A stretch of 52,084 nucleotides of DNA, taken from the NCBI GenBank assembly GCA_902984215.1, contig CADWAF010000413.1, positions 1-52,084 on the forward strand, given 5' to 3'. Below are positions 19,541 to 30,100 of this stretch, in pieces (positions within the stretch are counted from its first letter, which is position 1; every line of letters starts with the position of its first letter). Both the position numbers and the translations under genes were made by a program. The notes under the pieces are model-generated. The model was not told the DNA's origin and did not search any database. It worked only from the letters and a program-made list of their open reading frames with translations. Source of the stretch: Willaertia magna (taxonomy: Eukaryota; Heterolobosea; Eutetramitea; Acrasida; Naegleriidae).

Positions 19541-20195
19541 GTGGAAGTTTACTAAAAATGTAACTCTACCAATTTTATTATTATCAGCACTTTCCTTATA
19601 CGCCGTATAAATCAGTTCATTATTTCTATTTACAGCTTAAAGATGTCAAATTACACTGAAGCAAACTCAACATAACAAGCGTTTAAGAACAAATTTTAAT
19701 ATAAACCCCTAAAGATATAAAATATGACATATTTTTATTGCAATGTACCCGTATTAAAACGGTAACTTTTACAATAAATTATCTAAAAAGTTTTCCACTT
19801 GTTGTCTACAAATTCTTAATGAAAGTGAATGTAGCTCTATAATAACTACTTGTAAACTCAATATTCGGTTGTAAACCATTAATTCCATAAAATATCCAAA
19901 TTCCACACAAGTTTGCTAAGTCTAAGTTTTAGTACCTGCATTAACATTTAAAGGATAAATTCTTTTAATTCATTAATCATTTTCTAAACAAGATGCTTCT
20001 TCTTGTTGTTCTTGTGAATATAATTTAACCCAATTTGCAAATGCTTTTAATGCATCATCGTTAACATTTTCAACAATATTACACATTGAAGTAATATTTT
20101 ATATTTCTATTAACATCCATTGAAGAACTAGGTGCTTTTTGACCTAAAACAATAAACACAAAGTGAAAAGCAGTTGGACTACCTTTTGTTGACAT
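19541..20195 (-). pseudogene. Decaying protein-coding gene remnant
   Basis: Several short minus-strand stretches have coding character but are interrupted by stops and frameshifts. They are an ATG at 20195 beginning MSTKGSPTAFHFVFIVLG, a shifted piece ending at 19973 with DDALKAFANWVKLYSQEQ, a piece near 19790-19890 reading CGIWIFYGINGLQPNIEF, and NELIYTAYKESADNNKIG at about 19550-19620. No splice sites join them into one frame. I cannot name the family. Confidence 0.45.
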
Positions 20196-20312
20196 TTTTA
20201 ATTGAAATATCTCATCAATTTCAGTCAATTTCTTTTTGTTTCCATGAAACTGTAAGCCTGTTTGAAGGGAACATAATTAATTAATGAATTACTTTATGAA
20301 GCGCTATCAGGA

Positions 20313-20385
20313 GCCCGCTTAGCTCAGTTGGTAGAGCGTGAGACTGAAGATCTTAAGGTCGCTAGTTCGATCCTGGCAGCGGGCA
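20313..20385 (+). tRNA. tRNA-Phe (GAA), second copy
   Basis: Same 73-nt sequence as 18251-18323, with anticodon GAA, acceptor GCCCGCT/AGCGGGC and discriminator A. The conserved 3' flank shows the copy moved with its downstream sequence, whereas the 5' flanks differ. Confidence 0.94.
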
Positions 20386-20524
20386 TAAAATTTTTGTTGG
20401 CATTTTTTTTTGGTATCTAATAAATATGTGAGGATGACCTCAGGTTTTAAATCATAATGATTTTTTGGTTTTGTTTCAATGTACATAATTGCTCTTTATA
20501 ATTTTACCAAATCCATAAAAATTA

Positions 20525-20608
20525 TCCGATGAGACGGAATCGAACCGCCGACCACAGGATAACAGCTCTTTCTACAGTCCCATGCTCTACCAGCTGAGCT
20601 ATCATCGG
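20525..20608 (-). tRNA. tRNA-Tyr (GTA) with 11-nt intron, copy 2
   Basis: The mature part appears identical to the copy at 16380-16463, with acceptor CCGATGA/TCATCGG and anticodon GTA. The intron reads AAAGAGCTGTT, differing from the first copy at two positions, so the intron drifts while the mature part is conserved. Confidence 0.93.
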
Positions 20609-20787
20609 ATTTATATTTTCACTCTTTAACAAAAATCAAAACAAAAATTTTAAAAAATGAAAGAAAAAACTATTTTGTTGTTAAACTTTATTTTCTGACT
20701 TCTCAGACTGAGCGGTTGCCTCTTTCAACTCTTTGTTATTTGCATTTACTACTCTCAATTTAAGTGAATCAAGTGTTAAATTATCTA

Positions 20788-20870
20788 AAGGTGAGACGGA
20801 ATCGAACCGCCGACCACAGGATTACAGCACTTTCTACAGTCCCATGCTCTACCAGCTGAGCTATCATCGG
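20788..20870 (-). pseudogene. Degenerate tRNA-Tyr copy
   Basis: The body, anticodon GTA and an 11-nt intron (AAAGTGCTGTA) match tRNA-Tyr. The 3' acceptor strand reads TCACCTT instead of TCATCGG, so at least three of seven acceptor pairs with CCGATGA are lost. It is therefore likely a nonfunctional copy, lying 180 bp from an intact one in the same orientation. Confidence 0.75.
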
Positions 20871-20976
20871 TTTATGCAAAGAATCAAAATATTGTTTTAA
20901 GAATCCCTTCTTTTGATGAATTGCCATTGCGGTTCTTTAAGTTTTTCGGTTTCCCAACACCCAATTCCTTTTTTCA

Positions 20977-21216
20977 TTAATCAATATAATAATCAATATC
21001 ACTTTCATCAAATGGAAAATTACAATTTTCATTTAAACAAATTAAAATACTTTCCTTTTCATTCATTCTTACACTTTTCATTAATGATCCACATTTACCA
21101 CATTTCCATTTATTATTTTCTTCTTGTTGTTGTTTATTATTATTATTACCTATATTATTATTATTATTATTACTTGTTGTTGTTGTGTTATTAATTTTCT
21201 CCGTATGATTATTCAT
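20977..21216 (-). CDS. Small zinc-ribbon protein
   Basis: A 79-residue frame begins at ATG 21216. Residues 1-36 are Asn/Thr/Gln-rich. The remainder holds a CGKCG knuckle and, 18 residues later, C-x4-C (CLNENC), which could bind one zinc ion, ending with the acidic tail DESDIDYYID. Small ribbons of this type occur in nucleic-acid-binding and complex-assembly proteins, but I cannot name this one. It is transcribed divergently from the RbfA-like gene 314 bp away. The real fold in the C-terminal half argues against chance. Confidence 0.6.
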   Translation of the reverse strand: MNNHTEKINNTTTTSNNNNNNIGNNNNKQQQEENNKWKCGKCGSLMKSVRMNEKESILICLNENCNFPFDESDIDYYID

Positions 21217-21529
21217 GAATCAAATAATAATAATTTTTCTTTTAAAACTGCCGTTGCGGTATGACTTTATTATTCACACAAAATTTTTTTTTTTTAAATT
21301 ATTCCAATCAATTTGTTGTTTGTATTCAACAAAAAAATTGCCATTTCATTCCTTCGCTTCCTTGTCGTTATCATTATTGTATTCAAAAAGTTATTCTCTT
21401 TCATTCCGATAAATAAAACAAAACTATAATTAACAAAATAATAATAATAATTAATAATAATACAACAATAAATAATTAAAACCTATAATTAATACAACAA
21501 AAAAAAAAAATAATTAATACAACAAAAGA
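21217..21529. promoter_or_regulatory. Divergent upstream region
   Basis: Head-to-head spacer between the zinc-ribbon gene and the RbfA-like gene. It ends in repeated AATTAATACAACAAAA-type A-rich sequence just before the plus-strand ATG. No distinct element could be assigned. Confidence 0.45.
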
Positions 21530-22759
21530 ATGCCACTATTACATTCAAAAGTTCATTATCCTTCCCTTCACAAAATAAATAATTCCTTCAAATCCATCAT
21601 ACAACATTCCTCATCATTATCATCAACATTCATATCACTTAAACACTATCACACTTCATTAATGATTACTCATTTCAATAAATCCAAATCTACTTCACTA
21701 TTACTAAATGAAGAAAGAATGAATCCAATAGATAAATCTTTAATTAAACAACATTTAAAAAATTATAAAAAATTACAAAAAAAAGAAATGAAAGAAAATT
21801 TAAATCAACAAATTAAAATTCAAAAACAAGAAAAATTAACAAAACAATTATCTAAATTAGGATTATTAAATAACAATTCTAAAAATAGTGTGATTGATAA
21901 AAATAGTATTGCATATTTATTTAGAAATAGAAATGAAATTATTAAAGAAAATAAAAATAATATTATAAATTTATATTTATTTAAAAATAAATCTTTAAAT
22001 AAATCTTTAAATTCAAAAAAGGAAATGAATAGATTTAAAATGGCATCTACTTTTAAAAAATATTTAAATCAAATTATTAGTGATCCAAGTTATAATAAAG
22101 ATGACAGATTAAGAAATACTTTAATTACAAATATATACATTTCAGAAAAGGAATATAATACCGTTTATATTAAATGGATGTTACCTAATTATGGTAATTC
22201 TTTTTATAATGAAACTATTAATCATTTAGAAAATTATTCAACAAATATGGAATTAACAAATTTAGAATTAAATCAAAATAGTCCAGAAATTTACAAAATT
22301 GAAAAGATAAATAATTTATTTAATCAAGCAAGTGGATTTTTTAGTTCCTTATTAAGTAAACATTTAGATTTAAAATATGCACCTAAATTAATATTTTCAC
22401 CAATTATTACAAATATAGAAGAATTAGAATATTTACCTGAAAGTTTACAAAATAAATATAATGCAATTATAGAATTAAAAAAAACATTTGATTATTTAAG
22501 TTTACAAAATGATGGAATTTATGATAAAAATTTATTAATTATTGAACAATTGGAATGTGATGAATTTAGATGTGATATGAAATTATTTAATAATGAAAAG
22601 AAAGATAAGGTGATTCATTTAAATTTGGATGGTTCATTAAATTTGGAAAGGTTGAATACTAAAAATGGTAATGGTGGAAATGCTAAAAATGGTGAAGAGA
22701 ATAGTTTAAAGGGAAAAAAAATTATGAGAAGAAGACCATTGAGTGCATTGACATTTTAA
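21530..22759 (+). CDS. RBFA: Mitochondrial ribosome-binding factor A (RbfA)-like protein
   Basis: RbfA binds the small ribosomal subunit and assists maturation of its rRNA; the eukaryotic form acts in mitochondria. The 409-residue protein begins with a basic, Ser/His-rich stretch without acidic residues for the first ~60 positions, as in a mitochondrial targeting region. A Lys/Asn-rich spacer follows. The KH-like core lies at about residues 165-295: FKKYLNQIISDP, then RLRNTLITNIYIS and YNTVYIKWMLP, and FFSSLLSKHLDLKYAPKLIF, equivalent to the family's 'lr..la..l.lr..P.l.F'. The C-terminal 100 residues are unassigned. It ends 40 bp from the convergent gene at 22800, separated only by an AT tandem repeat. 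Confidence 0.7.
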   Translation: MPLLHSKVHYPSLHKINNSFKSIIQHSSSLSSTFISLKHYHTSLMITHFNKSKSTSLLLNEERMNPIDKSLIKQHLKNYKKLQKKEMKENLNQQIKIQKQEKLTKQLSKLGLLNNNSKNSVIDKNSIAYLFRNRNEIIKENKNNIINLYLFKNKSLNKSLNSKKEMNRFKMASTFKKYLNQIISDPSYNKDDRLRNTLITNIYISEKEYNTVYIKWMLPNYGNSFYNETINHLENYSTNMELTNLELNQNSPEIYKIEKINNLFNQASGFFSSLLSKHLDLKYAPKLIFSPIITNIEELEYLPESLQNKYNAIIELKKTFDYLSLQNDGIYDKNLLIIEQLECDEFRCDMKLFNNEKKDKVIHLNLDGSLNLERLNTKNGNGGNAKNGEENSLKGKKIMRRRPLSALTF

Positions 22760-22806
22760 ATTTTTAATAAATTTTTTAATAAATTTTTTAATAAATTTTT
22801 TATTTT
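22757..22806. repeat. AT tandem repeat between convergent genes
   Basis: TTTTTAATAAATT units (period about 13 bp) are repeated three to four times between and just inside the 3' ends of two convergent genes. AATAAA occurs in each unit and may serve 3' end formation of the plus-strand gene. Confidence 0.6.
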
Positions 22807-23281
22807 TTTTGTAATAAATATTCTAAAAATGTTAATCTTTCTTTTAATTGTTCATTTTCCAATTTTAATAATTTCATTTCCTTTTCTAAATAATTTAATC
22901 TATTTTCATAAGCTTCCACTTTCTTTAAAACAATTGAAAATAATTTATTAAAAGGTCTTTTTAAATAAATTATAATTTCCAAATTAAATAATTGATCAAA
23001 TTTTATACTTTTTAATTCACTTAATGGATTATAATCAATTGTATTTAATTCTTCCATTTTCTCAAAAAATAACATACTTAATACATCTGATACTTGTGAA
23101 ACTAAAAAGAATGAATTTTGTGTAATTTGTTTACATATTCATTACTATCTATAGTAAATGACCATATTTGATTATTTATTTCATTTTTAGCTTCTAATAT
23201 TAATTGATTTTCTTTTTCATTTGTAATCATTGTAAATAATAATACTTGTTCATTTACTTCAATATGAATGGATCTTTTCAT
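22800..23281 (-). CDS. Small protein with C-terminal coiled coil, one short intron or frameshift
   Basis: An ATG at 23281 (preceded by A9) starts a frame that is interrupted near 23110. It can be continued by removing a 44-nt GT-AG intron (23102-23145), giving exons 23146-23281 and 22800-23101 and 145 residues. Alternatively a one-base frameshift in an A-run near 23130 would keep additional coding-looking sequence (TQNSFFLVSQVSDVL). The N-terminal part is beta-like; the C-terminal ~40 residues form an evident coiled coil (ENRLNYLEKEMKLLKLENEQ). A globular head plus coiled coil recalls the XRCC4/XLF/PAXX/SAS-6 fold, but that is only a guess. It starts 40 bp after the stop of the same-strand gene upstream. 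Confidence 0.55.
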
Positions 23282-23321
23282 TTTTTTTTATTTTTTAATT
23301 GTTGTCATGTGGAATTTATAA

Positions 23322-24077
23322 TTAATGATGATGATATAGAGATGGTGTCGGAATGGCATGTTGATGAAAATCATATACTTCCAATTCATTATTATTATCA
23401 ACACCACCACCAACATTACCTTTATTATCATTCATAGTATTATTTTTATTATTTTTATTACCAATTATAGTAGTATTGTTATTATTATTAGGTAAATAAC
23501 CTAATCTTTCAAATAATTCTTTATCTTTACTATTTGAATTAATAGTAATATCTAATTGATTATTTCTATCATAAACAGTTCTAAATCTTTCTTCCAATTG
23601 ATTTAAAGGAACTTTTAATTTTGCACCAATTTTTAAATTACTTCTTTCCAATGGATCAATTCTATCAATATAAACTTCACTTAATTTTTTAGGTGATTTT
23701 GTAAAGATTTGTCTTGCTTTAATTGCTGGAAATGTATATGGTGGATCATTAGGATATGGTATATAATAATGTTCTGTATTTAATTTATTATTATTTAATT
23801 GATTATTTAATTTTCTATAAATTTCCAAATCGGAAGGAGGTGTCATGTAGTGTGGTCTTTCACCAAAATATGGTGATAATACATTCATTAAATTTCTTTT
23901 ATTTCTTTTTATTATTATTGTTTTGTTATTACTATTGTTGTTGTCAATAATATTGGATAAAGAAGAAGATTGTTTATTTCTATTATTATTATACATTTTA
24001 AATCCAGTTAATAAACTAATTACAAAAGTAAGGATTTGAAAAAAGAGAGAAGTATAAATGGAATTATTTCTTGTCAT
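23322..24077 (-). CDS. Unrecognised protein with one N-terminal membrane segment
   Basis: The 251-residue product begins at ATG 24077 with MTRNN and a hydrophobic segment (LFFQILTFVISLLTGF, about residues 11-26), which could be a membrane anchor or signal. Asn-rich linkers occupy about 30-52 and 195-235. A conserved-looking middle (PYFGERPHYMTPPSDLEIYR, then YTFPAIKARQIF and LKIGAKLKVPLNQLEERF) suggests a real domain that I do not recognise. The start codon lies only 15 nt after the stop of the coatomer beta' gene on the same strand. Confidence 0.7.
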   Translation of the reverse strand: MTRNNSIYTSLFFQILTFVISLLTGFKMYNNNRNKQSSSLSNIIDNNNSNNKTIIIKRNKRNLMNVLSPYFGERPHYMTPPSDLEIYRKLNNQLNNNKLNTEHYYIPYPNDPPYTFPAIKARQIFTKSPKKLSEVYIDRIDPLERSNLKIGAKLKVPLNQLEERFRTVYDRNNQLDITINSNSKDKELFERLGYLPNNNNNTTIIGNKNNKNNTMNDNKGNVGGGVDNNNELEVYDFHQHAIPTPSLYHHH

Positions 24078-24092
24078 TTTTATTTAATTTAT

Positions 24093-26735
24093 TTATTCTT
24101 CCTTTGTCTTTTCTTCTAAGCCTTCTTGAACTAAAGTATTATTCTCATTAGCAAGACTATCAACAATTGTATCAACAACAATAGAATGATTATCATTATT
24201 AATAACATTTAAATAATTATTAAATAAATTTGGATATTCTTCTGGATCAGCTAATGCTTCAGCAATAGATTTTAATCTTTGACTACTAACATTAGATAAT
24301 TTATCATTATTACTTCCCTTCTTTAAATCTTCTCTCCAAATCTTAACAACTCTACTCATTTCTTTAGGACAATAAGTTCTGGCAAATAATGCAGCTTCTG
24401 GAATACGATTAGATTCAATTAATAAATTAATACAATTATTTAAATCATTTAATAAATAATAACACATAAATGTAATATTATTTTTAGTAGATAATTTAAC
24501 TAAATGTTTTAAACCATTTAAATTACCTGTTGATGAATATAATAATAATAATGCACCATAATCTTTACCATTAATAAAACATTCTTCACTTAATTTTAAA
24601 TTATATTGTGATAATGCTAATTGACCTAATTGTTTCCATTTCATTTCTAAATTATTTAAATCATCTTCTTCTAAATGACTATCTTTAATTAATTGATATG
24701 CAATATCTAATTTATTTAATTGAATTGCAATATTAAATTTATGATCATTATCTTGTGATACTTCTAATGCTAATTCTTTATATCCTTGTAAATCTAAAAA
24801 TTTAGCTAATTTATTATATTCTTCTTTTGGAATAGTTGTAATTATATTTTTAGCTAAATTTAAATCTCCTCTAATAATTGCAGTTTCATAATTTAATACA
24901 TTTATATATAATTTATAACTTGTAATATTTCTATCTTTATCCATAATATATATTCTATTATGTTTAGTAACATATCCTAAAAAGTAATGTTTACTATCAT
25001 CTAATATAGTAATAGTTGTAATCTCTCCTCCAATTAAATAATTTAATCTATTATCATTATTAGTATAAATAAAACATTCTCCTACCCATTGTCCTTCTCT
25101 AATCTTTTCTTCAATATGATGTTCTAATATTAATGATTCTTCAATTTGTACATCTTCTTCTTTTTTAGTAGTACTAGTTGACAATAATTTTAATGTAGAT
25201 TTTACTAAATTTAAATTAAATTTTAAAATATAAAATTCATTTTCAGTAGCAAATAAAACATAATCACCATCTTCATTCCAATAAACTTTTCTAGGTACAA
25301 CAGATATATTTCTAATCATTTGACAAGTATCCCAATCATAAAAACAAATAAATTCATTACTACAAATACCTAATAAATGTCCACCAAATATTTGTTTTGG
25401 ATTAAAAAATGGTTTAAATACTTTAACTTCTTTAAAATCTTTATAAATTTTAATTTCATTTTGTTTTGTTCTAACTGCATATTGTCCAGATTGATTACTC
25501 CAAACTAATTCTTCACCATTACCATATGTTTTACTTCTCATTGATATAGAAGTATAAATAATAAAATCACCACCACCTACTGCACTAATAAATCTACCTT
25601 TATGATCATATACCATTTGTTCTGGATAAATATCTATACATCCCATATCTTTACTTGTTGTTGTTACATGTTCTTCAATGATTGTTGTGTTATCTTTATT
25701 GTTATCACTTGTACTTTTATCACTTGTAGTAGTAGAAAGTACAGGTTCTTTAATTGTAATTTGTTGAATTTCATTATTTAAAGCAAAAGTAATCTTTCCT
25801 TTTCTATCCATTGTAACAATAGGATTATCTTTTGATAATCTTAAAACTAAAGTACCTAAATCACATGCAACAGCTAATTTTGAATTCTCTAAATTAAAAG
25901 ATAAACCCCATACTCTCTCTAAAGAATAATTTAAAGTTTTTAATAATTTAAAAGTATGTGAATTATAAATATTAATAGTATGATCTTCACTTCCAGTAAT
26001 AATAATAGGTAATTTTGGATGAAAACAACAACATGTAACATTATGTGCATGATTCTCTAAAGTTTGTACACAATGTTTAGTTTGATAATCCCAAATCTTT
26101 ACAATCATATCATCTGAAGCAGAAATTAAAAAAGGTTTATCTTGTCCATAATAAAAATCAATAAAATTTATACCCTTTTCATGACCTTGTAAAGTAAAAT
26201 TAGGTTGATCAGAATGATAAATATTCCAAATTCTAATTAAACCATCTAATGAACAAGAAGCAAATAAATTTGTATCTTTTGGATTAAATACAACATTCAT
26301 TACATAATGTGAATGTCCTTCAAATTTTTTAATACATTTCCATCTATCTTCCCAATCCCATAATCTAATAGTTGTATCATCAGATGATGTTAAGATATAT
26401 GGTTTAGTTGGATGTACTGCTATTGATCTAATATAATCTTCATGTGCTTCAAATTCTCTTTCCTTTTCCATTGTATTATAATTATATATTCTTATACAAT
26501 GATCATCACTACCTGTAATTATCCAACGTTTACGTGGAATAAATTTAGCACATCTTACAGGTAAATCACTAACATCAAAGGTTTTAATTATTTGTTTGGT
26601 TTTAATATCATGAATAGTTACAGTACCATTAAAATAACTACTTAATACCCATGGTTCTGTTGGATGTAAATCTACACTTTTCACTCTATACTCTGATCTA
26701 GCAATTAATTTTTCTTTAATATCTAATCGATTCAT
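24093..26735 (-). CDS. COPB2: Coatomer subunit beta' (COPI)
   Basis: This subunit of the COPI cage coats Golgi-derived vesicles and binds dilysine cargo tails through its first WD40 propeller. The 880-residue single-exon gene matches the family length (880-910). The N-terminus MNRLDIKEKLIARSEYRVKS is near-universal. WD repeats fill residues 1-330 (for example DVSDLPVRCAKFIPRK, AHEDYIRSIAVHPT, SSDDTTIRLWDWE). A second propeller/WD-associated region runs to about 600, followed by the alpha-solenoid to about 830 (ARTYCPKEMSRVVKIWREDL). A ~45-residue acidic Thr/Ser/Asp linker near 335-365 is an insertion. It is the first of three same-strand genes spaced by 15 and 40 nt. Confidence 0.97.
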   Translation of the reverse strand: MNRLDIKEKLIARSEYRVKSVDLHPTEPWVLSSYFNGTVTIHDIKTKQIIKTFDVSDLPVRCAKFIPRKRWIITGSDDHCIRIYNYNTMEKEREFEAHEDYIRSIAVHPTKPYILTSSDDTTIRLWDWEDRWKCIKKFEGHSHYVMNVVFNPKDTNLFASCSLDGLIRIWNIYHSDQPNFTLQGHEKGINFIDFYYGQDKPFLISASDDMIVKIWDYQTKHCVQTLENHAHNVTCCCFHPKLPIIITGSEDHTINIYNSHTFKLLKTLNYSLERVWGLSFNLENSKLAVACDLGTLVLRLSKDNPIVTMDRKGKITFALNNEIQQITIKEPVLSTTTSDKSTSDNNKDNTTIIEEHVTTTSKDMGCIDIYPEQMVYDHKGRFISAVGGGDFIIYTSISMRSKTYGNGEELVWSNQSGQYAVRTKQNEIKIYKDFKEVKVFKPFFNPKQIFGGHLLGICSNEFICFYDWDTCQMIRNISVVPRKVYWNEDGDYVLFATENEFYILKFNLNLVKSTLKLLSTSTTKKEEDVQIEESLILEHHIEEKIREGQWVGECFIYTNNDNRLNYLIGGEITTITILDDSKHYFLGYVTKHNRIYIMDKDRNITSYKLYINVLNYETAIIRGDLNLAKNIITTIPKEEYNKLAKFLDLQGYKELALEVSQDNDHKFNIAIQLNKLDIAYQLIKDSHLEEDDLNNLEMKWKQLGQLALSQYNLKLSEECFINGKDYGALLLLYSSTGNLNGLKHLVKLSTKNNITFMCYYLLNDLNNCINLLIESNRIPEAALFARTYCPKEMSRVVKIWREDLKKGSNNDKLSNVSSQRLKSIAEALADPEEYPNLFNNYLNVINNDNHSIVVDTIVDSLANENNTLVQEGLEEKTKEE

Positions 26736-27120
26736 TTTTGTATGTTAATTAATCTCTACCTCTCTCTATGCTAGATATTTTTTTGTATTTTTTTTTTGTA
26801 TTTTTTTTAAAGTTTTTTTGGCTGAGAAAGTTGTATTCGGGTGGATGTGGAAGGCTTGTTTGGTTAGGTTGTTGTTAGAATAATAATATGATGTCATCAT
26901 GGAAGCTTATTGGAGATGAAGGTATGGTTTAAAAACAAGATTAATATTTTAATGAATTGTACAATCAAGAAGGAAGTATTTAATTAATTAATAGCAATTT
27001 GCATCACTAAAATAATTTGCATCAGAATTCAAAATGATTAAAACTGAAATACTAGAACAAAAAAAAATTTTAAAGTGCGTACATTATCACACAGATAGTT
27101 ATAATTAATTAAAAAACCAA
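26736..27120. promoter_or_regulatory. Divergent promoter region, COPB2 / SNF2 ATPase
   Basis: Head-to-head spacer of 385 bp. It contains long T-runs near the coatomer start and an AATTAATTAA-rich segment before the plus-strand ATG. A GC-richer patch lies near 26835-26920. No coding frame or RNA gene was found. Confidence 0.45.
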
Positions 27121-30100
27121 ATGCCAAAACTTCCATTCGACCTTAATGAAGTATTTGATCCCGAAGCAAGTAGTAGTGATGAAGAAGAAGAAGAAGAAGA
27201 AATAAACAATAATATAAATGATACTAACAATACAAATAGTAATACAAATAATAAAGAATTATTGACAAATATTCAACAAGAAATTCAACAAGAAGAAGAA
27301 CAACAATTCATACAAAAACAACAAGAAGAAGAAATACAACAACAACAATTAAATGAAGATTTAACACAAACATTTATTCAACAACAACAACAACAATTAG
27401 ATGAAGAAATTGAATCTTTTCTTAATACAACAGATTTAATTGATTTTGAAATGAATGACATTGTAACAAATAATAATAATAATAATAATAATAATGAAAT
27501 AAATAATAATATAGACAATACAAATAATAATTATTTAAATATTGTAAATAATGAAATGAATGAAAATAATACAAATAATATAGAGAATAATAATATAGAT
27601 ATTATAATAAATAGTAACAATAATAATAATAATTATGAAGTGAATGAAATGAATGAAAATAATCATATTGTAAATATAAATGGGAAAGAAGAAGAAGAAG
27701 AAGTAGAATTTAATAATAATACAATTGATAACATTATTGACAATAATTCAAATGATAACAATAATAACAATAATACAAATAATAACATTAATAATTCAAA
27801 TGATAGTGATAATACAAATGATAAAAATAATATTGAAATTACAGTTATTGAGGATAATATTGTTGTTGAAGAAATTAATGAAAATGAAATTTATGAAATT
27901 ACAGAAATTATTGATGACGATGACAATGAAATGAATGATGAAGAAGTTATCGTTACAAAAACAATAACAACAAACAATAAGAATAATAATAATACAAATG
28001 ATAGTGAAATTATTGAAATTGAAGATAATGATGACAATGCCTCAATATTATTAGATGACGAAGATGAAGAAGAAAATAAGAAAGAAGAAGAGGTAATAAA
28101 TATTAATAATAATGACAATAATGAAACAACAATGCAACAACAAGAAGAAAATGTAATTCAAATAAAAGAGGTTATGGAAGAAGAAAGTAATGAAATAAAG
28201 GAAATTAATAATGACAATAATAATGACAATATAATAACAATGAATGATAATGTACAACAACAACAACTACTAGATGATGGTGTAGAAATGTCAATTATTG
28301 AACCATTAAATCAACAACAATTACAACAATCACCACAACAACTACAACAACAACAAAATGAAATGTCAATAGAACCAACAACAATAATTCAACAAAAAGA
28401 AGAAGAAGAACAACAACTACAACAACAACAAGAAGAATTAAATAATGATTCTATATTATTAGAGAATGACAATAATAATACAGTAAATAATATTGATTAT
28501 TATCAAGAAATAATTAATAAAAAGGAAAGACAAAAACAAAAAGAATTGGAAAAGAAATTAAAATTAAATATAGTAACTTCTAAAATTGGAGATACCATTC
28601 TTGTTAAAAATTTAAAAGACAAACAACCTTCCCTTAAACGTAAACGAATAAATAAAAAAGAACAATTAGAAGATGAAAATATTGAAGAATCTGATGATGA
28701 TGAGGAAGATCAAGAAGAAGAAGAAGAAGATGAAAATGACGAAGAAGAAGAAGATGATGAATTATTTAATTTTCGTGCAATTAAATATTATAAAGAAGAT
28801 AATAATAATTTAATAAGGGAAAATGAAGAAGATAAAAATGAGGAAGAAGATGAGGAACAGAATGAGGAAGAAGAATGTTTTAATTTTATGTACAATTCAA
28901 AAGAAGAATTTGAAAGAGAAAAACAATTATTTGAACAAAAAAGAATTACGAAAGAGGAAGATGATATAAAAAGTAATAGTGATGAAGATACTGATTATTT
29001 TGAATCAGAAGAAGAAGAAAATAATAATAACAATCAAGAAGAAGAAGAAGATGATGAAATGATTGAAGAATCTAATAGTAGTAGTGGTAGTGGTGGAGAA
29101 GAACGAGAGCAACAAGAACAACAACAACAAAAAAATGAATTAGAAAATGAATTGGAAAAATTAATGAAAGAAAAAGTTGAATATTTACATAATGTTCATT
29201 TCAATCAATTAAAAAAGGAAAAAATTTATAAAAAGTATATTTTAGAAAAGAATTTTACAATAACACAATTAAAAGAAAAATTAATTTTTTATAAACAACA
29301 ATTAAATCAAACTAAAATTGAAATTTTACAAAATAATTCCAAATTAGAAAATAAAAATTTAAATTTAATTTTTAAAATTTTAAAAAGACAAATAAAATAT
29401 GAAGTATTACTTTTACTTATTGATGAACCACCAATAATAGCACCATTTCCAAATAAGAAAGTTAATGTAAATAAACAACAACAACAATTAAATAAAGAAA
29501 GGAAAGAGTTATTGGATGATATGAATGATTTTATTGATGATTCAAATATGGAAGATGAAGAAATTAATTTAAAAGATTCATTAATGAATCAATCACCATC
29601 ACAATTAGAAACCTCATTACAATCACCAAATAGAGAAGAAGAAGCAATTAAAATTAAAAAGATTAAATATCATATTATTCCAAATCAAAATGGAAAGAAT
29701 ATTATTTTAGGAAATGAATTTTTTAATAATTTAAATTTTAAAAAGTTATTAAATGGAACGGTTGGAATTTGTGAAATTTTAGAAAAGAAAATTCCTTATC
29801 ATTTTATAAATATAGTAATGAATCAAAAAGTAAAAAAATCTGCACAACAATTCAAACAACAACAAGAAGAAGAAAAAGAAAAAGAAAATGTAAATGTGTC
29901 ACAATTAAATACTTTATTAAATGAATATAAAGATGTTACTAATTATGGAAATTTAAATATTAAAATACCTTCAAATATAGATGCAATGGATCATCAAATA
30001 GATGGTTTATTATTTGGAATAAAACAATTAAAAGATAAAAAATCATTTATTATTGCTCATGAAATGGGTTTAGGTAAAACATTAACAACATTATTATTAT

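Noticed and set aside
20913..21412. Tyr/Leu/Ser-rich plus-strand frames opposite and beside the zinc-ribbon gene
   Set aside because: They are antisense of the Asn repeats and low-complexity spacer; the minus-strand frame has the Cys pairs.
27725..28266. Frames inside the SNF2 low-complexity region
   Set aside because: They are shadows produced by Asn/Glu codon repeats read in other frames.
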